DNA of 64,000 nt from Synechococcus sp. PCC 7335 (GTDB taxonomy: Bacteria; Cyanobacteriota; Cyanobacteriia; Phormidesmidales; Phormidesmidaceae). Under the pieces are notes generated by a model. It made no database searches, was not told where the DNA came from, and saw only the letters and a list, made by a program, of their open reading frames with translations. The DNA lies in assembly GCF_000155595.1 (NCBI RefSeq), contig NZ_DS989904.1, positions 3,151,720-3,215,719 of the forward strand, written 5' to 3'. Shown here piece by piece: positions 45,357 to 52,499 of this stretch. The first letter of the stretch is position 1; every line of letters begins with the position of its first letter. Both the position numbers and the translations under genes were made by a program.

Positions 45357-45540
45357 TCTCTACCTCCTGATCTTGGCTCAGATTTAAAACCAAGCATAAA
45401 CATCCGAGCGCTTGGCACACACTTCCTCTGATAAATCGTAATTTTCGAGTGCTCTACTTGGGTAGCTCTAGTCATGTAACCTAGAATTTCGCATAATAAT
45501 GATTTGAACGAACAACCACTTTTGATTTTTTTGCTGAGTC

Positions 45541-46137
45541 ATGACTCGTTTTCTTAACCTCTTCGCCGTGATCCTCGTTTTAGCAGGCTGCTCGGCTGCT
45601 GACGGACCGAGTCAGATAGAATCCTCAGTTGAACCTAGCGAGGACGCAGCCGCTGAGAACGCAACGACCGAAGACGCAGCCGCTGAGAACGCAACGACCG
45701 AAGACACAGCAGATAAAGACACAGCAGACGAAGACACGGCAAAAGATGCTCAGCCGACTGAAGATGAAGAAGGTGTTGATCAAAAGAACGTCAAGCTTGT
45801 GATTAAAGATCAGCCCACAGCGGGCCAGATCGTCGTTGAAGAAGTCGCCACTGCAAGGGATGGTTGGGTTTCTATTCACAAAAGTAACGAAGCCGGCGAC
45901 ATAGAGCTTCCTGATAGTCTTGGGCAGGCTCGCGTGGATTCTGGCGACAGTGAGAACATCATTGTCGATCTTTGGGAAGCGCCCTACCCAGAGGAAAAGC
46001 TATGGGTACTCTTACATATTGATAGTGGCGAACGTGGTATCTACGAATTTCCGGGTGCAGATGTCGCCGTCAAGAAAGAGGGCGAAACCATGGCTCGCTC
46101 TTTTTACATTCAAGAGGACACTGAGGAAGACGAATAA
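45541..46137 (+). CDS. Lipoprotein with repeat linker and DUF7282-like domain
   Basis: 198 residues. The signal ends in a lipobox LVLAGC. Residues about 25-80 are an acidic Ala/Asp/Glu/Thr linker built from repeats (EDAAAENATT twice, then DTADKDTADEDTA). Residues about 85-195 form a beta-rich domain (GQIVVEEVATARDGWVSIH, then LWVLLHIDSGERGIYEFPG) resembling DUF7282, seen in haloarchaeal and cyanobacterial exported proteins. Function unknown. Confidence 0.65.
   Translation: MTRFLNLFAVILVLAGCSAADGPSQIESSVEPSEDAAAENATTEDAAAENATTEDTADKDTADEDTAKDAQPTEDEEGVDQKNVKLVIKDQPTAGQIVVEEVATARDGWVSIHKSNEAGDIELPDSLGQARVDSGDSENIIVDLWEAPYPEEKLWVLLHIDSGERGIYEFPGADVAVKKEGETMARSFYIQEDTEEDE
45640..45699 (+). repeat. 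Two tandem 30-bp repeats inside the lipoprotein linker
   Basis: Units 45640-45669 and 45670-45699 differ at only one base and encode EDAAAENATT twice. They keep frame, so copy number can change without breaking the gene. Confidence 0.85.
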
Positions 46138-46228
46138 TTTTCATTTCTAGTTGCTTCGTTTTTAAGATGTAAAGCTTCATAGCGCTAGCATGGACAGTGT
46201 TCTGTATAAGCGCCACAATAGACCTCAT

Positions 46229-46300
46229 GCGGGTATAGCTCAGTGGTAGAGCGTTTGCTTCCCAAGCAAAATGTCGCGCGTTCGAATCGCGTTACCCGCT
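46229..46300 (+). tRNA. trnG: tRNA-Gly (anticodon CCC)
   Basis: A 72-base cloverleaf. Acceptor GCGGGTA pairs with TACCCGC; D arm AGCTCAGTGGTAGAGC; anticodon stem TTTGC/GCAAA with loop TTCCCAA (anticodon CCC, reads GGG). The T arm has GTTCGAATC. The 3' CCA is not encoded and a T run follows directly, which could end transcription. Confidence 0.95.
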
Positions 46301-46325
46301 TTTTCAAAGCCCTTTATTTGCTTAG

Positions 46326-46571
46326 ACGATTGCTGTAGAGATTAAGGAATTTCGCGGCCAGTCGGCGACTGTATCCTTCGAGCAGGCAATCGGTCGGTAT
46401 ATGCTCTATCGTCTACTGCTCGATCAAGTTGACCTAGATCACCGTCTCTACCTGGCAGTTAGTGATTTGGACTATGGGCAAATTTTGAGCGAGCCTATTG
46501 GAGAGCTTGTCATTAGCGAGCTACCATCAAATTTGATTGTCATTGATTCTGTTACCCAACGGCGGGGATGA
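46326..46571 (+). pseudogene. XisH-like fragment, N-terminus missing
   Basis: 81 codons directly after a stop, with no start. The text (TIAVEIKEFRGQSATVSFEQ, then LYLAVSDLDYGQILSEPIGE) matches the second half of XisH, a nuclease-fold factor linked to fdxN-element excision in heterocystous cyanobacteria. The N-terminal third and partner xisI are absent. Its 3' end runs into a truncated UPF0016 gene on the other strand. Confidence 0.7.
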
Positions 46572-46669
46572 CGTATTGCCAGAATAGCGGCAATAAAGAA
46601 GGTTTTATCACCGAGTTCTGAAACGGTGATGAGTAATAAACTGGCCGTGAAAGCAATAAGCATCGCCAA
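46551..46669 (-). pseudogene. Truncated UPF0016 (Gdt1/Mnx-type) cation transporter, first about 38 residues
   Basis: The start reads IAFTASLLLITVSELGDKTF followed by FIAAILAIRHPRRWV. This is the first helix with the ExGDK(S/T) metal-binding motif of UPF0016 manganese/calcium exporters. The protein then runs into antisense XisH sequence and stops at 46472, so helices 2-6 are lost. Confidence 0.7.
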
Positions 46670-46675
46670 ATTACG

Positions 46676-48115
46676 CTAGAGCGAAGCCACAAAAGCTACT
46701 AGCGCGTCGCGATCATCCTCGTCGAGCTGACGTACAAATTCTTTTGCCTCGTGAGCTTCACCATCATGCCAGAGGATAGCTTCCAAAAGGTTGCGGGCCC
46801 GGCCATCGTGCAGATAAAAGGTGTGGTTATTCGTAGTTTCGACCAAGCCAATGCCCCACAGTGGTGGCGTACGCCACTCTTGCCCGCTCGCTTCAAAGTC
46901 AGGGCGCATATCACTCAGCGCCGGGCCCATATCGTGAAGCAACAGATCGGTGTAAGCGTGAATGGTTTGGTTGTTGTGTTCCTCATGAACAGAACTGTTG
47001 CCAGTCAACTGCTGAGGCAAGTGGCAGCTCGCACACTGCCCTTGGTAAAACAAGCGTTCACCTTGTTGCTCTAGGGCACCCTCGACATTGCGCCGAGCCG
47101 GGACAGCCAGCAAACTGAGGTAAGTGGTGATTTTATCGAGAAATTCGCCGCTCACATCTGGCGGGTCGCCAAGGGTTGCTGCTTCTTGACAGTCTGCTTG
47201 TGACTCACTACAGCTATTGTTCTCGAATAGCGGCGTCGTGAGACCAATATCTCCATTAAAGGCACCGGCAATCTGTTGTTTTAGTGTGGGTTCATTGGCC
47301 TTCCAGCCCAAGCGACCGAGCATTTTAGTTTGAGATTCTTCACTCCAAACATAGTTGGGTCGCCCAGAAATGCCATCTCCATCTAGATCTTCGGGATCAG
47401 CTTGTTGCACAATATCTGCTTCTGGAATGTTTTCTAAGAGTCCCAATCCGAAGACAGCAGGCGAAACCCGCGGAGAAAACAGCACATCGTCTCCCAAGGG
47501 GCCATAGCCCAACTCGGTGAACTTATAGCTCGGTTTGCGTAGTGAAAAGTCCGTGCCATCGGTAAACTGACCCGTCTCTTGCGTCCAAGTGATTTGAGTT
47601 TTTCCCTCGGCGCTCACGCCTAAAATGCCTTGCTCTTGTAGCTGAGCGCCGTAAACGGGGTGCGGTAGGGGACCCCCTTGCGCATTCTCACCCGGAATAC
47701 TCAGCCGAATGAGCTTAGAGAGCATGCGCGTTTCGCCCGCAATCGGGGGCCTGCCTCGACCATCGCGAATGTGGCAACCCGCGCAAGAATTGCGGTTAAA
47801 CAATGGACCGAGGCCATCCAAACTGGCGACAGACCCCGGCGCTTGTACCCACTGGGTATTAAATAGGCGATCGCCAAAGGAAAACACCCGCCGCCGCCGT
47901 CGATCCAGATTTGGAATGGGCTGTGCAAACGCTGTTCTGGTGAACTTGAAGCTAGTGGCATATTCACCAGCGGAGAGTTCTGTCCGGTTTTCTAAAATCT
48001 GAGCTTCTAACCGGGGATCTAGACCATCTTCCGCCATGCTAAGCAAGGGAAAAATAATAACAACGCAAATCGTAAATAGCGCCAAGCCCCATTGCCACAG
48101 GTGTCTTCTCCTCAT
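46676..48115 (-). CDS. Di-haem oxidoreductase (thiol oxidoreductase-like c-type cytochrome)
   Basis: 479 residues with a signal peptide (LALFTICVVIIFPLLSMA). Two haem c sites: CAGCH at 111-115 and CASCH near 359-363. The family features RNSCAGCHIRDGRGRPP and TPPLWGIGLVETTNNHTFYL, then HDGRARNLLEAILWHDGEA, are clear. It acts in the periplasm and in bacteria is repeatedly paired with imelysin proteins in iron-regulated operons. Its start overlaps the imelysin stop (TAATG), so the pair is translationally coupled. Confidence 0.9.
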   Translation of the reverse strand: MRRRHLWQWGLALFTICVVIIFPLLSMAEDGLDPRLEAQILENRTELSAGEYATSFKFTRTAFAQPIPNLDRRRRRVFSFGDRLFNTQWVQAPGSVASLDGLGPLFNRNSCAGCHIRDGRGRPPIAGETRMLSKLIRLSIPGENAQGGPLPHPVYGAQLQEQGILGVSAEGKTQITWTQETGQFTDGTDFSLRKPSYKFTELGYGPLGDDVLFSPRVSPAVFGLGLLENIPEADIVQQADPEDLDGDGISGRPNYVWSEESQTKMLGRLGWKANEPTLKQQIAGAFNGDIGLTTPLFENNSCSESQADCQEAATLGDPPDVSGEFLDKITTYLSLLAVPARRNVEGALEQQGERLFYQGQCASCHLPQQLTGNSSVHEEHNNQTIHAYTDLLLHDMGPALSDMRPDFEASGQEWRTPPLWGIGLVETTNNHTFYLHDGRARNLLEAILWHDGEAHEAKEFVRQLDEDDRDALVAFVASL

Positions 48116-49353
48116 TACTCAGCCAGAATCTCCGCTTCTACACCGAGCGCAGAGCCAACCTCTACAATCAGCTCAGCTTGATCTTCTAAAGCGACTATCG
48201 CTGATTCCACTACAGCACGCTCCTCGCTGCCAGGGGGGGAGACCAGCACTTGGTCGAAAGGTGTAGAGATTTGAGCGATAGTCGTCTGAGTTTGATCTAA
48301 GGCTGCGATCATCTGTTGATTTAGCTCGGGAGCGACGCTCGCTAGCAGCTCATCAAGACCGATGCCCTGATAATCGCCATAGTCAGCGAAGTAGACATTG
48401 CGAATGCCAGCCGCGTTAAACACAAAGTCCTGGTAAGTGGTATCGCTAAAGCAGGAATGCTCATCTTCTTGATCGCCGCTATCTAGAGAAACAGCCATCC
48501 GTTCCGAAGCCATTTCAAAGGCGCTCAAAGTAGCTAAGGATGTTAAAACCTTCCCTAACGTCTCTTGGGGATCTTGAGCGACAAATTCGGCCCGGTAGTT
48601 ATCACTACCCGGCTGCCACTCCGTTTCGAGAAAGGTTAAATCTTCAATTAGCTGATCAGTGACCAGGTTGAGGTATTCGCGGCGGCGATCGTTATTGCCT
48701 TTGCCTGCGACAAAGTCTTCATAGCTGCGCTGCCCAGGGCCGTCAGCATTGAAATCTTGACCCCAAAGTAAAAATTCGATGGCATGCCAGCCGGTGGTGA
48801 CGTCGGCTTCGTCAGAGACCTGATCGTTTTCTAGGACGTTAGCGGTAGAAATCTCAAAGCTTGGGTCGTTGATCACACCGCTATCTGCCTTGCCCTGCAC
48901 ATAGTCAATAAAAGCTTCGTTCATGGGCCAAGCATTGATGCGACCTTCTGGGCCTTCTTCGCCCGTTTCGAGATCGATAAAGTCGATAGGCCCTTCATAG
49001 AAACGGAAAGCTTCGGTTTGTAGGTAACTTTGGCGAGCTTCTGTCCAAGCGGCTTTGGCAGCTTGGTGAGTGTCGACGTTGGGATTGTCTAGGAATGTGG
49101 CGATCGCCCTTTGCATCATCACAGCATCGGCCTTAGAGCTCCTGTAAGTGCGGTAGACCAATTCTGCGTAGCTCTCGATGTAAGGCGTGAGGTCACCCGC
49201 TTGAGCAAGCAGAGGGTCGGCGGCAGGGGCGACGGTAGGGGCGACGGTAGGCGTCACTGCCTTTACAGATGGAGAAACTGCTACAGCCAGGGATGCAGAG
49301 ACAATAAGTGCAATACCGAAATGAGGGAAGCGCGATTGAAGAGGCATAATCAA
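48115..49353 (-). CDS. Imelysin family protein (IrpA/EfeO M75-like)
   Basis: 412 residues with a signal peptide. The imelysin hallmark GxHxxE is present as GWHAIEFLLWGQDF, with a second-half FSDTTYQDFVFNAAGIRN segment. Such proteins bind iron in the periplasm and are needed under iron limitation in cyanobacteria (IrpA). It is first in a two-gene operon with the di-haem oxidoreductase. A palindrome resembling a Fur box lies about 250 bp upstream. Confidence 0.9.
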   Translation of the reverse strand: MIMPLQSRFPHFGIALIVSASLAVAVSPSVKAVTPTVAPTVAPAADPLLAQAGDLTPYIESYAELVYRTYRSSKADAVMMQRAIATFLDNPNVDTHQAAKAAWTEARQSYLQTEAFRFYEGPIDFIDLETGEEGPEGRINAWPMNEAFIDYVQGKADSGVINDPSFEISTANVLENDQVSDEADVTTGWHAIEFLLWGQDFNADGPGQRSYEDFVAGKGNNDRRREYLNLVTDQLIEDLTFLETEWQPGSDNYRAEFVAQDPQETLGKVLTSLATLSAFEMASERMAVSLDSGDQEDEHSCFSDTTYQDFVFNAAGIRNVYFADYGDYQGIGLDELLASVAPELNQQMIAALDQTQTTIAQISTPFDQVLVSPPGSEERAVVESAIVALEDQAELIVEVGSALGVEAEILAE

Positions 49354-49600
49354 TCAGAGAATGGTTATCAACAGAGATAATGGGGCAATCATGTAGCTGA
49401 GATACGCTCTGTTGTGACTGTCTTTGCTAGCGAGAATTAAATCTTAGCAGCATAAGCTCTGCAAAACAGAAAGGCTCTAACAGCTCATAAGCTCATTTCT
49501 CTCTGGGGTTCGTCCTTGGCCAGAGATTAGGCTTACAGAAACAAATCTGCTAGAAGCAAAATAGAGCCAAGCTCATTAGAGCATAGTAATCACGCTGCTA

Positions 49601-49620
49601 TTGATAAGAATTCTTATCAA
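49601..49620. promoter_or_regulatory. Perfect 20-bp palindrome, possible Fur box
   Basis: TTGATAAGAATTCTTATCAA is self-complementary over its whole length and resembles the GATAAT-based Fur consensus. It lies upstream of the imelysin operon, fitting iron control. A weaker partial match (GGTTATCAACAGAGATAAT) is near 49360. The large distance (about 250 bp) leaves doubt; it could also serve the decayed MFS gene. Confidence 0.45.
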
Positions 49621-49662
49621 GAAATAAAACTTTTTGTCCAACTTGTAACGCTGCTTTGCAAT

Positions 49663-50225
49663 TCAAGCTGCAGTGAAGTGCTTCCGTCTAGCATGCCTTT
49701 TTGCGTTCATACCTTTCTTTCCTACTGCTCGCTTGTACAGCGAGCGACTGACAACACCTACAAGCAGCATCGCAATCGCACAGCTCACATACAGCACTGA
49801 ACTGTCCGCACCCGCACCCATGTCAACATATAGCCAAGCGGCTGCGGAGATGATGCCGTCATCGGTTCTAAAACTCGATCAGCTAAGGGGTATGCTAGTA
49901 AAGCTGCCAGGGCGCTCACAATTTGCATGATGAGATCATTGGCGGCAAACACGCGGCCTTGAATGTCTGGTTTTGTGGCTTCCATCCAGAGCTCAGTTTC
50001 AGAACTGCCTAGTAGGGAAAAATTGAAGGATGAACAGAATTGGGCCGGTAGCCAGATAAGAGGCGATCGCCCCAAACCAAACACGAATTTACTGAGCCCT
50101 GCACCGATAAACCCAATCAATAGTCCTTTCGTACGCTACTTTGGCCCACCCTAAGCGCTGAGGATAATCGCGCCAGTAGCACCGCCGATACTTGCTGCGG
50201 TTGCAGTACTCGCTAGCACAAACCT
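49663..50225 (-). pseudogene. MFS transporter C-terminal fragment, broken
   Basis: The frame reads LASTATAASIGGATGAIILS, two stops (SA*GGPK*RTKG), then LLIGFIGAGLSKFVFGLGRS and PDIQGRVFAANDL. After a frameshift near 49815 it ends ADSSVLYVSCAIAMLLVGVV. This is the last third of an MFS exporter of the type often linked to siderophore or macrolide export. It carries two nonsense codons and one frameshift and lacks its N-terminal two thirds. Confidence 0.65.
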
Positions 50226-50482
50226 GTATACACCGCAGTTTGCGTATGTCTGCACGGCAAGTTGCAATCAGTTTCTCTAACTCTCGTTTCCCACCGAAGT
50301 GAGAAAGTAAAACCCGATAATCTTTGAGCTGATAGCGCTGCCACCACTGAATCTTTGTTAGGATCAGAGTAGAGCGGAAGCGGAATCAAAATAGCGCCAT
50401 AACCCGCTGAGCGAATGGTCTCCAGATTTTCGATGATGTCGCTGTAACACTAGTTAAAGGCCTGAAGAATAACATTCTGCAT
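50225..50482 (-). pseudogene. Alpha-amylase family N-terminal fragment, broken
   Basis: From ATG 50482 the reading is MQNVILQAFN, a stop at a position normally Trp, then SDIIENLETIRSAGYGAILI and PLPLYSDPN. A one-base frameshift leads to WWQRYQLKDYRVLLSHFGGK and RELEKLIATCR. This matches the start of cyanobacterial GH13 amylases (QAFNW..., WWQRYQPKDYRVL). The catalytic core is absent because the MFS fragment follows directly. Confidence 0.65.
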
Positions 50483-50486
50483 AGTG

Positions 50487-50891
50487 TTATTGGAGTTGCC
50501 GCAGCCACTGGTGACCAATCAGAGAGCAATCGGGCGCAATAGCTTGATACATTGAGAAGTATCCAAAGCGAGGAGCTTGGGTCATGAGATTGTGCAGATA
50601 GGTCGTGCCGCTACGCCAGTGGCCAATCATAAAAATAGGTGAGTGCTTTATCTGAGTCTGAGCGATCTTACGGCCGTAGAAGAGTTTTTCAGCGAGCCGC
50701 AGTGGCCAGCTCACGAAGCTAGACGTTATCATCCATAGCAAACGCAACAGATACTTGGGGTGAATCCCAACCGTATAGTGGGCGACTCGCAGAAGGTTGC
50801 GCAGCCGGGGAAATCCAAGCATGCCGATCTGATAACCTAGATTGCGACGTATTTGTGAGAGCTTAGGTGTTGGATTGCTCATTGCAGTCAT
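50487..50891 (-). pseudogene. Sulfotransferase, truncated after about 134 residues
   Basis: The PAPS-binding loop of the sulfotransferase family is intact (IGHWRSGTTYLHNLMTQAPR), preceded by the usual hydrophobic and basic region. Related proteins are around 350-400 residues; this one stops after LIGHQWLRQLQ and the alpha-amylase fragment begins five bases later. The acceptor-binding half and 3'-phosphate motif are lost, so it is probably inactive. Confidence 0.7.
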
Positions 50892-50992
50892 GTTTGTTAT
50901 TTCCTATTTCTTTCTTTCTGCTTGTTGCTTCCTAGGAAAGCGAAATAAACTTTTTGAGACTTCACATCGAGAAAGATGTCGCTACTGAACAC

Positions 50993-51034
50993 TCAAGCTC
51001 ACAGCTTAGGCTCACAAGTCAAGTTACAACTTAG
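50993..51034. repeat. Dispersed repeat R1 (TCAAG..CACAGCTTAGGCTCACAAG)
   Basis: A shorter relative of the 72-bp repeats at 52419 and 59985. It shares CACAGCTTAGGCTCACAAGT with the 59985 copy. It marks the left edge of the accessory block. Confidence 0.55.
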
Positions 51035-51076
51035 GGATGGTCAATCATTGGGTAGCACTTAACTTTTTATCCTTTA

Positions 51077-51937
51077 TCAGGCAGGAATCTGTTTTACTAA
51101 GTCGTCCCCAGGAATAATTGTTGATGTAAAAATGAACTTTTTATCCTTCTGATAACGCAAGTCTTGCTTAATTAGGGCCATAAATTGCCTGTGATCAGCC
51201 CGAGAGCGTGCTATCAAACAACCTGCCGAGGCTTTCCCCACATGACTGACTGGATTGTCATAACCACTGTGTTGGTTAATCCCAAAGTAACCTGTATCTA
51301 GCTTGTCGCCGGTCCGGATGCCATTTTTATCGAAATCACGATGGACAGTCACGACTCCACCTGTCTGGACTAAAGCCTCGTGAGGCTCACTATTGCCATG
51401 TATCCCCACTTGCCAAGCAGTATATTGACTAAACTGGATGCGAGCAGCACCCTTAGAATTCATGGGGTATTTCACATAGTAACTACCAGGTTCTGTGCTT
51501 GCTAGCCAAGGACCACCGACAATTTTGGGGTGCCCATCGATCATCTCAATTACTAGACGAATATCGTTAAACACGTTATCCGAATCACTGTTGAGGCTAC
51601 CATTAGGGTTCATACCCTCTATATATACAATGTTGTATTTGCGCAAACCTTCAAAAATCGTATACCCCTTACTGTCCATGTAGGAGAGAATTCGGCTAGC
51701 TAAGTCCTTACCGGAAAATCGGGGCGAGACCGCTTTTGACTTCGGAGCAGGCTCTGTTGCAGTAGCATTATGAGTGATTGAAACGACCATTGGTACATTA
51801 TCACCTTGCCCTTTAAACCAATCAAACGGAATATCTAAAGCTTGTTCACCGTTATGGTCTCGTAAGTCTACCTTTTTCAGGTATTTCCCACCTTCCATTA
51901 GGTAAAGACTTTTTTCGGTTAGTTTTAACCAAGACAT
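51077..51937 (-). CDS. Conserved cyanobacterial protein with His/Ser-Ala-Gly-Cys motif
   Basis: 286 residues, no signal peptide. The C-terminal half contains an ordered set of possible catalytic residues: a His in WQVGIHGNSEPHEALVQ, a His in VTVHRDFDKNG and a Cys in GKASAGCLIARSRADHRQFM. The H...S-x-G-C layout recalls L,D-transpeptidases (HGCVR-type) and similar peptidoglycan-active cysteine enzymes, but I cannot assign it. The first 90 residues look like a small beta domain. It may act on the cell wall if exported by an unknown route. Confidence 0.6.
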   Translation of the reverse strand: MSWLKLTEKSLYLMEGGKYLKKVDLRDHNGEQALDIPFDWFKGQGDNVPMVVSITHNATATEPAPKSKAVSPRFSGKDLASRILSYMDSKGYTIFEGLRKYNIVYIEGMNPNGSLNSDSDNVFNDIRLVIEMIDGHPKIVGGPWLASTEPGSYYVKYPMNSKGAARIQFSQYTAWQVGIHGNSEPHEALVQTGGVVTVHRDFDKNGIRTGDKLDTGYFGINQHSGYDNPVSHVGKASAGCLIARSRADHRQFMALIKQDLRYQKDKKFIFTSTIIPGDDLVKQIPA

Positions 51938-52499
51938 CGTAAGTAGCCTCCTTGATTTATGTTTTTGTTAGGCCCTATAGCGTCGCCTCAATCAGGCCTT
52001 CTATGCTTGACAAGTTAGCGCTCAAAAGGGAAGAAATCGGGATAAATAATGGGGTTTTCCATAAGATGTTGGCCTTCACGACGAATATATTTCAATCGGA
52101 CAAACCTGTGCTAGTGGGTGCAAGACCCAATGACGGTCTATTTTGTGCTGCAAGTGTTAGCTAAAACTGACAGTTTTTGAATCATCAGAAACCTCAGCTG
52201 CCTCCGTTCAGATCCAAGAAGAGTTAACTTGGATTTAACTTAGGACTAAGTTGTTGCGATCGCCTCTGATAGCCAACGTTGTTGGAAATAAGTTGATGTC
52301 TTCGAGAGATAAAGCGGACTCTCTGGTCACTTCTTTGTTGTACTAATGCATTTGCTGGAGAGGTGGCCAGAGAGCTGTCCCTCTTTTGAAGTATCTTCTT
52401 GCTCGACGCAAGGTGTTCGCTTGCCGTAGTTAACTAGATTGCACCAGTCAAGTTCACAATTTAGGCTTACTAGTTAAGTCACCACTTAAGCCAGTTTGT
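51938..52499. other. Intergenic region with dispersed repeats
   Basis: No gene is supported; a plus-strand frame at 51952-52164 has no family features. The repeat R2 (52419-52490) is here. GTTGGAAATAAGTTGATGTC near 52279 recalls GTTGGACATCAATTGATGTC at 59758, upstream of the 972-residue protein gene, so a short motif is shared by both ends of the block. Confidence 0.4.
52419..52490. repeat. Dispersed 72-bp repeat R2
   Basis: Aligns without gaps to 59985-60056 with roughly 80-85% identity by eye (GCTTGCCGTAG..., CACCAGTCAAGTTCAC, AAGTTAAG-type tail). It lies just after the stop of the RTX gene. Confidence 0.6.

Noticed and set aside
46229-46300. tRNA-Gly considered as an attachment site
   Set aside because: No duplicated 3' end of the tRNA was found in the window, so an att site cannot be supported despite nearby fragments.
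49673-49930. 85-codon plus-strand frame starting MKCFRL
   Set aside because: Opposite the MFS C-terminal fragment, which has a recognisable family pattern.
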